Shown: one piece after another, positions 36,752-47,700 of the stretch
Layout of the letters: each line of letters opens with the position of its first letter
How positions within the stretch are numbered: position 1 is the first letter of the stretch
Assembly: GCF_030052815.1 (NCBI RefSeq)
Contig: NC_079496.1
Coordinates: 44,665,593-44,729,592 of the forward strand
From: Hevea brasiliensis
Lineage: Eukaryota; Streptophyta; Magnoliopsida; Malpighiales; Euphorbiaceae
Length of the DNA: 64,000 nt
Direction: 5' to 3'
Notes under the pieces: model-generated
Seen by the model: only the letters and a program-made list of their open reading frames with translations
What the model was told of the DNA's origin: nothing
The model's database searches: none
Position numbers and translations under genes: made by a program

Positions 36752-39700
36752 AACCAGGAGAGAGAGATTTGTAGAAAGAGATGATTCTCCTTAATTTCAA
36801 TTAATCTGTACATGGGTATATATATACAATTGATTCCTATAATTGTGTTCTACTAATTAGGAAGAAATCCTAAATAAGAAATCCTAAATAGGAATACAGA
36901 ATACAGAATATACAAAGAAATAATATAGTGATTGACTTTCCATAACACTCCCCCTCAAGTTGGAGCATAGATGTTAATCATGCCCAATTTGTTACAAATG
37001 TAGTCAATCCTAGCTCCATTCAGAGCTTTTGTGAAAATATCTCCTAACTGCTCTCTAGTTTTGATGTGTCCTGTTGAGATGATCTGTTGTTGAATCTTTT
37101 CACAAACAAAGTGACAATCAATCTCAATATGTTTGGTCCGTTCATGAAATACCGGATTAGAAGAAATATGGAGAGCAGCTTGATTATCACACTACAATTT
37201 TGCAGGCAGGGAGGTCTTAAAACCTGTCTCATCTAGTAATTGAAGTATTCACATTACCTCACATACTGATTGTGCCATGGCTCTGTATTCGGATTCAACA
37301 CTAGATCGAGAAACTACACTCTGCTTCTTGCTTCTTGCTTCTCCAAGACACCAAATTTCCTCCAATAAAAACGCAATATCTAGTAGTTGACCTCCTATCA
37401 ACCTTAGATCCAGCCCAGTCAGCATCTGAAAAATATTCAACATTCAAATGCCCATGATTACCATATAACAAACCTCTTCCTGGAGCGCCTTTCAAATAAC
37501 ACAAGATTTGTCTCAAGGCTTCCCAATGAGCAACAGTTGGGGAAAACATAAACTGACTTACCACACTAACGGCATAAGCAATGTCAGGATGAGTGACTGT
37601 AAGGTAGTTCAATTTTCCTACCAATCTCCTGTATCTCTCTAGATCTTCAAACAACTCACTATCCTCTGCTAACAGTTGTAAATTTGGAGTCATTGGTGCA
37701 CTACAAGGCTTAGCACCTAATTTTCCTGTCTCTGTCAATAAATCGAGGACATTTTCTTTGAGACGAGAAAATACCCTTCTTACTTCTCATAACTTCAATA
37801 CCCAAGAAATACTTTAACAATCTCAAGTCTTTGGTCCGAAACTGGGTTTGGAGGAAGGTTTTAAGAGATGAAATACCTGCAGAGTCACTCCCAGTGATGA
37901 CAATGTCATCTATATTGACTACCAGGAGAATTAGACCAGCCTCAGATTGCCTATAAAATATTGAGTGATCACACTTACTCTTTTGCATACCAAATTCCTG
38001 TACTGCTTCACTGAATCTCCCAAACTAAGCCCTAGGACTTTGTTTCAAGCCATAAAGAGACTTCCGAAGCCTACAAACTTTACCCAACTCCCCTTGAGCA
38101 ACAAACCCAGGTGGTTGCTCCATATACACCTCTTCCTGAAGATCACCATGAAGGAAAGCATTCTTGATATCTAATTAGTGTAGGGGCCAATCATATGTAG
38201 CTGCTAAAGAGATAAACAAGCGAATAGAAGTAAGTTTAGCTATAGGAGAAAAAGTCTCAGAGTAATAAACCCTATATGTCTAAGCATATCCTTTTGCTAC
38301 AAGGCGTGCTTTTAACCTAGCAACAGAACCATCGGGATTTACATTTACTATAAATACCCATTTGCAACCAATAGCTTTCTTACCAGTAGGCAAAGGTAAT
38401 AGTTCCCATGTACCATTAGCATCTAAAGCCTCCATTTTCTCTTTCATAGTAGCACACCAGCCAGGATGAGACAGTGCCTCACCAACAATATTGGGGATAG
38501 GAACAGAGTCTAAAGAAGTAACAAAACACCGAGAACAAGAAGACAATTGATTATAAGAAACAAAAGAAGAGATAGGGTAAGTATATGAACGTTTACCTTT
38601 ACGAAGAGCAATGGGTAAGTCTAGATCAGAGTCATGATCAGTATGAGGTACAGGATCTCCCAACGAAGTAGTTGGTGGAGGAACTGAGTTAGGAATCTCC
38701 AATCTCCTGGAATAAACATGAACAACGGGAGGTCGAGTAGGTCTAGAGACAGAAGGAACAGGCTGTGGGAGAGGACTAGACATTGGCCGGACAGTATATA
38801 TTAAGAGATCATCCTCCTCCCCCTGACTCTCATACATAGATGATTGAGGAAAAAATAGAGTGGACTCAAAAAATGTGACATCTGCAGAAGCAAGATAACA
38901 ATTAAGAGTAGGAGAGAAACAGCGGTACCCTTTTTGCAGCCGGGAGTACCCAAGGAAGACACATTTGAGAGACTTTGGATCCAATTTAGTAACCTGTGGA
39001 CGAACATCACGCACAAAACAGGTACAACAAAAAATACGGGGTTCAACAGGGAACAAAGATTTTGTAGGAAACAAAGCAGTATAAGGAATATCCCCATTAA
39101 GGACAGAAGACGGCATACGATTGATAAAAAAACATGCCGTAGAAACTGCATCCGCCTAAAAGTGTTTAGGAACTTTCATATGAAAAAGAAGAGCACGAGT
39201 TACCTCAAGAAGATGCTGATTTTTTCTTTCGGCTACGCCATTTTGGGATGGGGTATTCACACAGGAAGAATGATGAAGAATGCCATTTTGTGTCATATAA
39301 GACTGAAATTGTGCTGAAAAGTATTCTTTGGCATTGTCACTTCTTAATATGCGCACAGAAATATTAAATTGAGTTTTGATTTCATTACAAAAGGCACAAA
39401 AGATAGAAAACAACTTAGAACGATTCTTCATTAAATATAACCAGGTAACACGAGAGTAATCATTAATAAAAGTAACAAAATAACGAAATCTAGTTTTAGA
39501 AGTAACAGAACAAGGACCCCAAACATCAGAATGAACTAACTCAAAAGGGGATGAAACTCGTTTATTGACTCTAGACACAGAAGGCAAACGATGATGTTTT
39601 GCAAACTGACACGATTCACATTCTAGTACTGATAAAGACTGAAATTGAGGACATAGCATTTTCATGGTTGACAAAGAAGGATGACTCAATCTACAATGAG

Positions 39701-41632
39701 CTTCAAGAGGTGTTAAGGTACTGGAGCAAACAAGCGACCGCGGTACATGATTTTCCAGAATGTAGAGACCACCTGACTCACGTCCTCTACCAATAATCTG
39801 CTTCGTCGTAAGATCCTGAAACAAACACTGGTCAGAAAAAAAAAGAAACAGAACAATTTAAGGTACGAGTAAGTTTACTAACAGAAAGTAGATTAAAAGA
39901 GAATTTTGGTAAACACAAAACAGATGACAAAGAAATTGACGAAGTCGGGTTCGCAGTTCCAGAACCCATGACACAAGAAGTAGAACCATCAGTTAAAGTA
40001 ACAGTAGAGGAAGTGAGATTAGACTGAAAAGCAGATAGAAGACTAAAATTACTTGTCATGTGATCTGTCGCACCAGAATCAATAACCCATTTGGATGAGG
40101 ATGACACAAGGCATGTAGTGGATTTACCTGACTCAGCGATCGCAGTGACAGGGGAACTGGTAGTATTTAGAGATGCCTGATACTGGGAAAACTATGCAAA
40201 ATCCTTTGCAGATACCAAAATAGTTTTCTTAGAGGAAGACACTATAGAATCCTTTGCTGCCATATTTACCATCTGTGATCGCTGATTTTTCCTCTGAAGT
40301 TGCAGACAATTATATTTTGTATGGCCAGGCTCATGGCAATAATAACAAATGACTCCTCTTGAGTCTTGATTAGAACTAGCCTCTCCATTACGCTGATTAC
40401 TTCTGTTGCCTGTAATTCCTCCTCTACTTCCCCTTCTATTACCCTGTTGTCCATTTGGATTACGGCTAATAAGAGCACTACTGGCAGGCTGTGAAGATTG
40501 GGCACTCTCTGTACGAAGGACCCGTGTGAACGTTTCATGCAAAGAGGAAATCTCAGAACTGGAGAGAATCTGAGATTTAGTAGTCTCATACTCTGAATGA
40601 AGGCCTGCAGGAAAACTCATAACAACTAGTTGCTCTCATTGGGCCTGCTGAACTTTCACATCAGGACTAAAAGGCAACAATACATTAAGTTCCTCATATA
40701 CCCATTTAAGATCCATAAAATAAGCCGTGAGAGACTTATCCTCATATACCCGTTTAAGATTCATAAAATAAGCCGTGAGAGACTTATTCTCTTTCTCAGC
40801 ACGGTAGAATGCCTTACAAACATCATAAATACGGGAGATATTCTCTTTTCTAGAATACAAAAAATCTAAGTAATCCATCAATTCCTTAACAAATTCACAG
40901 TGATTAATTAAACTAATTACCTCACTGTGAATCGAGTTCCGAAGCTGCAAAAACAACCGAGCATCCTCCCTTAGCCAAGTTTGTCGTGTATCATCCGTAG
41001 GTGAATCTTTAGTAAGGTGATCATCCTTATCAATGCTACGCAAATAGACCCTAACAGTCTTACTCCACTCTAGGTAATTCGAATCATTAAGTTTGTGTTC
41101 CGTGATCTTAGTCATCAACTGAATCACATCATAAATAATGTTCTTTTTATCTGCCATTTGTTGAGACAAAGAAAACTAACCAAAACGCTAATCCAAAGTG
41201 TTTATAACAGCAAAATAATCAAAAATCACAAATCAAGCAAATACCAAAATAGGATCTGAGAGCCAAACCTCAGAAGTCCTTTAATGGTATACTGGATCAG
41301 GCAACAACACACAGTGGTGGAATGAGGGGGTTGAGTCTTGGCGATGTTGATCGGAGTCAAAACGGCCGGTCGGCGGCCAAGGTCTCTCCTGAGCTGGGTG
41401 GTGAGAACAAATAGTCACCCAAGATAGATAACCTGACTCTGATACCATGTAGAAAGATATGGTTTTCCTTAATTTCAATTAATCTGTACATGGGTATATA
41501 TATAAAATTGATTCCTATAATTGTGTTCTATTAATTAGGAAGAAATCCTAAATAAGAAATCCTAAATAAGAAAACAGAATACAGAATATACAAAGAAATA
41601 ATATAGTGATTGACTTTCCATAACAAGATTAA

Positions 41633-41673
<41 letters not shown>

Positions 41674-41713
41674 TAGAAGAGAGAGATTAAAGCAGAGAGG
41701 GAGGGAGAGAGAA

Positions 41714-41750
<37 letters not shown>

Positions 41751-44700
41751 CTTCAACATTAAGGTATTTTAGTCATTACGAAATTTCTCTTTCCAATGAC
41801 CATGGGAAAATTGTTTGACTAACGGCAAATTTGCATTTCTTTGGACAAAGGGACTTTTAATTTTAACAGAATCAAAACTGAGAGACTAAATAGTTTAATT
41901 TTCAAAATCGAGGTACTAAATCGTAATATCGGTCGAAACTTAAAGGACCAAATAATAAATTTCTCAAAACAAAAATAAGTAATGATTAATGAAATAAATG
42001 ATATATTATATATACTTTTATATGTAATTAATATTGTCTTAATTAAATTCATAGTACTTATAATATAATTTATTTTTATGAATTTTTTTTTTTAATTTTT
42101 GTGCCTTACCTCGCTCAGGTGCGCGCCTATGCCTTGCGCTTAGGCTCCAGGACCTCTTGGCACCTTGGTGCATCTTGAGCCTTTAATAACTATGAACCTA
42201 ATAACTATCATAATAGGTCTAAAGTACCATTTATACATTGTGTTAAGAGTATTGGGGTTATATGCAGCAATTGTAACTGATACATTAATGGCCACATCAT
42301 CACCTGGAAGGGAATTTTACTTAGCTACAATTTAATCAATTTATGAAGTATAGGCCATAATTATGCATTTAAAAAGACAAAGTTGGTATGTGTTTTTGAT
42401 ATGTTTTGAGCAAAGTTGTGCAGGTCGCAATGTTGTTCTTTCTGATTCTAAGACATTAAAAGTAGTCAATGATGGTGTTACAATAGCTCGAGCCATAGAG
42501 CTTTCTGATGCAATGGAGAATGCTGGAGCAATGCTAATCCAAGAGGTCATTCATGGTTGCTACATAATCCCCTTTCTATACTGTATTCATTCATGATCTG
42601 ATAATAAGTGAAAAAAAGGGTTAATTTAGAGTGCATGCTTGCAGGTTGCAAGTAAAATGAATGATTTGGCTGGTGATGGTACAACCACTGCGATCATTTT
42701 GGCTCGTGAAATGATCAAAATTGGCTTGTTAGCAGTCACTTTTGGGGCCAACCCTGTTTCTTTGAAGAAAGGAATGGATACAACTGTAAAAAACTTAGTT
42801 GAAATCTTGAAGGAGCAAAGTGTTCCGATAAGAGGAAGGGATAATATAAAAGGTCTTTATTTCACCTCTAGATAAATTTTGTTAAAAATTTGTTTTTTAT
42901 TTACAAATATCTCAAAATTTAATACCTTCTTTTTCCCCTACTTTTTGCAGCTGTTGCTTCAATTTCTGCTGGGAATGATGAATATGTTGGGAACTTAATT
43001 GCTGAGACTATAGACAAGATTGGCTATGATGGAGTAATCTCTATTGAGTCATCTTCGACCTCTGAAACCTATGTCATCATAGAAGAAGGAATTAAGGTGA
43101 TTAATCATATTCTTGTTTTGAAAGTTGTTTGAGTTGTGCTTTAACTGCTTATGTTAGAACTCATTCTTAAACTACTCTCTACCACTAAGACATTTTTCAA
43201 GAGAATGCATGATCTATGGCATGAAAGAATAAATTATTTGGACTGCAAATGTTAGATGCTTTAGATGCTATACTTCCGTTTTGCCATTTTTTCCCTATAT
43301 CCTCTGCATCTTAGCCCATGATATTTTTTTACTAAATGGTCTCTGGTTTCTTGTGCATTAATATATTTTTTTCGGAATTTTGTTTTATTTTTTGTTCTGT
43401 GAGTCATGTTGTTTGTTATTATTATTATTATTATTTAATGTTTTTAACAGATTGACAAGGGTTACATGTCATCCCAGTTCATAACAAACCAGGAAAAGTC
43501 TCTTGTACAGTTTGACAATGCCAGAATACTAGTAACTGATCAAAGGATTGCAACTGTCAAAGAAATTATCCCTTTGTTAGAAAAGGCTATGCAGCTAAGT
43601 GTGCCACTGTTAATCTTTGCTGAGGATATCTCAAAGCAGGTATTGGAAACGCTGGTGGTGAACAAAATGCAAGGTTTATTGAATGTTGCTGTTGTAAAAT
43701 GCCCAGGATATGGAGAAGCGAAAAAAGCTTTATTGCAGGACATTGCTCTTATGACAGGTGAACTTATATCTTGCTTTCCAATATAAATTTTGTTTAATCT
43801 AAATATTTAGATGTGTCAATGACACAGTTAATAGTTCTCCCTTTTTAATTTTTTTTTATAAGATTCTGTATTTAGATGTGGGCATTAATGTGGGTGCATG
43901 TCTTTATTAATTAGATTGATTATATATGCATGTTTGTGTGATGTGTGCATATACTTATACAGTTATGGGTTAATAAGGCTGTTTATGGTGATAAGAAAAT
44001 GCCTTGATGGTTTTCTAGCTTTCATTTATAAAATTTCTTACCTGTTATGTAGATAATTTAGAATTGGTTCAATTCCTGATGCTCATTATGTAGATAATTT
44101 TAGAATTGTTCATTTCCTGATAATCATTGAGATTTGTCTTGGGGTTCATATGTAAGAAATAGAATAACCGTCATATTTGGTTGAGATTTAAATTATTTCC
44201 TTTTGGAAAGAAATCTTACATACCATTCATTGGGCTACATCTCAGAATATTCTTTTTCATTTGTCAAATGTGGTAAATTGAAGCCCTTGTTCTTCTTGTG
44301 TTCATCTTCTCTTTCTTTTCTTATTTTCTTGTTACCAGTTAGCTTTTATACCCTTTCCCAGTAATAACGTCTCTCTTTTAACTTCCTTTTCCTGAAAGAC
44401 GAAAAGAGTTTGGAAGTTGTGCATATATGAGTTTCTTCTCCATGCCAGAGGTTGAGTTTTAAGAAATTTATATTCTTATTCCCATGTTCTAAGTCTTATC
44501 AAGAAGGGAATAAATCTTTAATCAATAATAACACATCTTTGTCTGTTGGTCCCTCGTCTCTTAATTGTCTGGTGGTAACAGTTCTAAGTGCTAGGACAAA
44601 CAATTATTTCACCTGCAGTCATATTTGTGCAAAGGAAATATGTGAGATCTCTTTCCCATATGCTTGTCAAGACTGTAGTGCTTTACCTCATAGTACTTTG

Positions 44701-47700
44701 CTTCTACTCTGTTATCATTGATTTTATCTTGATAACTTCAGGTGCTGATTTTCTTTCTGGAGATTTTGGTCTGACTCTCCTAGATGCAACCTCAGATCAA
44801 CTTGGTGTAGCACAGAAAGTTACCATAACAAGTAATTCAACAACCATAGTTGCTGACCCTTCAACTAAGGCTGAAATTCAGGCAAGAATTCTGCAGATGA
44901 AGAAGGATCTTTCGGAAACAGATAATGCATACCTGTCAAGGAAACTCTTAGAAAGAATTGCTAAATTGTCTGGTGGTGTGGCTGTAATTAAGGTTTGTAA
45001 TTTATCTAGTGCTAGAAATCTTTGGAAATCCATGTCCTTTTTTCTTTCTTTGACAATTCTGGATCTGCTGAATGGATAATTCTTGTTGCAAATGCATCTT
45101 CTGCACTTGCTGCTAAGTGATTGAGATTTGAGTTTAGTTTAGCTTAGTATAAAGGTTAGGTTCTAAACAAGTGTAAATAAGATTAAGCATGCATCATGAT
45201 TGATAATTGACGATGGAACAAAGTCTTTTTGTAAATATAGTTTTCTTTATGAGTGATCTCTTATCTATTTTGATTTGCTTTTCTTTTTGTTTTCTATTAT
45301 AAAAATCAAACTTGTCATTTGGTTTCCACCTTGTCAATCATTTTTTAAGGAATCCTCTGTCTAGGTAAAAAATAGATTTGCTTGAAATTTTCTGTACAAC
45401 TTATGTTGTTAGGGAGCTAGCTTTTGTTGACTTCGAAACAGTAAGAACAAAATGTATATTAGGCTACATCTCTGGGGTGTTAGTAATTTACTTATCATTG
45501 TTTGATATGAAGGGAAAAAATAAACCAAACAACAAGGTTTCAAAATTTCGAGTGTTGTGGACTTACCAAGTGCAAAAGTTGCAATCGGTGCCAATGATTT
45601 TTTTTTTCATTTTTTATTTTAAAACGTGCCAAATGATTCAAATCAATTGTAAAGTGTAACACAAATTCTATTTGCATGAAGGTTGTCTTCTAATTGAGTA
45701 TTCAGAAAGATCCAGGTTGTTTTACTTATCACTGTTCTAGTCTTGACACAAAAGTTCCTTCCATGGCAGCTACCTCTTGTCTCCCTATGAACTTCCAATG
45801 TAGGAATATGAGGAACAGCTGTTCTATGAACCTGTGTTGTTTAGTAGGTGATTTGTTAAAGTCAAAACAGTTACAAAAATAGTATGTTAGTTGATGATGT
45901 CAGCAATCCTTTGTTTCTATTAACAGCTTTAACTGGAATTTAGGAGATTAATAGAGTTGTATTATGATCAGTTTTCTATTCAATAAAGAAAATCTGCATC
46001 AAGCAGTTCTCTGCTATTTTCCCTTCCTTTCCAGCTGTTTCTCTCTCTCTCTCTCTCTCCTTCCCTCCTCCTCCTCCTCCCCCCCCTTCCCTCCCCCCCC
46101 CCTCCCTCCTTTCTCTCTGTCTCTCTTTCACATTATCAGCGTCAAAATACTTCTATTAGCACCTAATGAGTACGGGTCCTAACACTGCATTTCAATATGC
46201 ATCACCTAGTAGTCCTTAATGACCTTTATGTGCCTAGTAATCTAATATCCCTTTTAACTGCTGTTCCCAGGTTGCTTCTCTATTATGATATTTTTTTCCA
46301 TGCTAATATATATTTTACCCACCAACTTTAAATGGATTTTACAAACTGTGATGATTGAGATTGGCCCTCTTGAACAAAAATCCAGCCTTTCCATTCTTGT
46401 GGAAGAAGTCTTCCACTTATGCAGAATTCTTCTAGGGCTTATGCGTTTTATGAATAACTTCATGGTACATGAAATTTAGTTTTTCTAGATATGTTCAACT
46501 GCCGATTGAGCAAGTTGAAATCCACGTTATTCTGGTTCAGTTTGCGTATTTGAGATGAAATGATGTTTTGTGATGGGGAAATAATGAAAAATGATTTAGT
46601 GATCCTATATATTTCCGAAGATGTAGTCCTAAACTGAGTGAAATGGAGGGGGGAAAGCCATATGTTCAACTCTGACTGATTTTTTATTAAACTCGAGTTG
46701 AGAAGAGAAGAAAAGCATATTTAGAACCTGGCCATCATTGTTAGTATTTCCCCGTAGGCATGTTTTGCATTTTCAGATGTTTGGTAAAAGAGAGAACTAG
46801 TTTGTTTTTAAGAAAAATGATTTTGTGCTTTCGAAGTGGGAAATAAAATTTTCATCTTCCACGAATTGATGAAAAGGATAAAAATATATAAATAAACCAC
46901 GTAGTCATATGCTCACCATCTCACTCTTCATCAACTGCTGCAGACTGTTACTGGTGGTGGTCAGTCACTGTTAATGATCCTGACCACTATACTCAATTCA
47001 ACTCAATTAAACTTTTATCCCAAAATTTATTGGGGTCGGCTATATGGATTCTCTTTCTTCACTCTAAATGATTTTGGGTTAAATCCTCGAAAATGTATAA
47101 TACTTCTAGGTCGTATTGTACTACTCTCCTCCAAGTCAGTTTAGGTTTACCCCTTCTTTTCTTTCTATCCTCTAACCCAATGTGCTCTACTTGTCTAACT
47201 GGAACCTCTGTATGTCTACTCTTCACATGATCAAACCATTTCAATCTCCCTTCTCTCAACTTATCCTCAATTGGCATTACTCCTACCTTTTCTCTAATAC
47301 TCTCATTACGGACTTTATCTAGTCTAGTATGGTCACTCATCTACTTTAACATTCTCATCTCCGTAACTCTCATCTTAGACACAGACAGCTCCTTCATTGC
47401 CCAACACTCACTACCATATAACATAGCCGGTCGTATAGCTGTACGGTAAAATTTTCCTTTCAATTTAGTGAGAATCTTGCAATCACATAGAACTTCCGTG
47501 GCACGTCTCCACTTCATTCGGTTTTAATCCTATGACTAACATCCTCCTCACATCTGCCATTTACTTGAAGGATTGAGTCGAGATATTTAAAGTGATTACT
47601 TTAGGGCAATACTACTCTATCTAAACTAACTCCTTCTCTATCACCATTTCGGCCTACACTGAACTTGCAATGTATGTATTTTGTCTTGGTTCTACTTAAA

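Larger units (their letters stand above)
35785..36769. other. Core of the Mutator-like element, no recognised gene
   Basis: It contains short ORFs on both strands (35907-36101 plus, 36106-35900 minus, 36206-36511 plus) with no domain I recognise. Composition is less AT-rich than its surroundings, so captured host sequence (Pack-MULE style) is possible but unproven. It also holds TG and GA microsatellites. Confidence 0.4.
36770..41625 (-). mobile_element. Ty1/Copia retrotransposon (Ale/Retrofit-like)
   Basis: Length 4856 bp. LTRs at 36770-36947 and 41448-41625 are 178 bp each, with TG...CA ends. The TSD AGATT is perfect (36765-36769 and 41626-41630). Minus-strand order is gag, protease, integrase, reverse transcriptase, RNase H, which is Copia order. 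The tRNA-Met primer site abuts the 5' LTR and a polypurine tract abuts the 3' LTR. By eye the LTRs differ at 7 of 178 positions. Size, short LTRs and RE1-like protein style suggest the Ale lineage; that label is tentative. The coding region is broken by several stops and frameshifts. Confidence 0.93.
34944..41965. mobile_element. Mutator-like (MULE) non-autonomous element
   Basis: The left terminus GGGTAATTTAGAATTTAGTC and the reverse complement of the right terminus, GAGAAATTTATTATTTGGTC, match at about 16 of the first 21 positions. Further diverged similarity extends inward (AAACTATTTAGT blocks). A 9-bp flank AAAATAAAA (34935-34943) compares with AAAACAAAA (41966-41974), 8 of 9 identical but low in complexity. 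Nine-base duplications suit Mutator-like elements. No transposase was seen. Net size without the Copia and MITE insertions is about 1.5 kb. Confidence 0.6.
33749..42194. mobile_element. Non-autonomous hAT-like element (outer layer of nest 2)
   Basis: It begins CATAGTTATCAAAGG; the right end in reverse complement begins CATAGTTATTAAAGG. An exact 8-bp TSD, AACCTAAT, lies at 33741-33748 and 42195-42202. Both subterminal regions are GC-rich (GTGCGCGAGG ... and GGCGCGCACC inverse). Net of the nested element it is about 1.4 kb and has no transposase. The terminal sequence resembles that of the hAT at 11005 (GTTATCAAGGCG), so one family may have mobilised both. Confidence 0.85.
7762..42423 (+). other. 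Giant intron 2 of CPN60A2 (34.7 kb)
   Basis: It is bounded by GTAACC and TTGTGCAG. It contains two nests of transposable elements (7928-32090 and 33749-42194) that together make up about 94% of it. Removing them and their duplicated target sites leaves about 2,040 bp: 7762-7927, 32091-33748 and 42195-42423. No host exon was seen inside, and the codon split across the junction (G/GT) supports direct joining of exon 2 to exon 3. Confidence 0.9.

Noticed and set aside
36594..36813. SLSLSL-rich ORFs
   Set aside because: They are translations of the (GA)n microsatellite at 36712-36744.
47059..47340. ORF of 93 codons as a separate host gene in intron 7
   Set aside because: [20 protein letters not shown] is the C-terminal end of an RTE-type LINE and lies inside the 18-bp target duplications.
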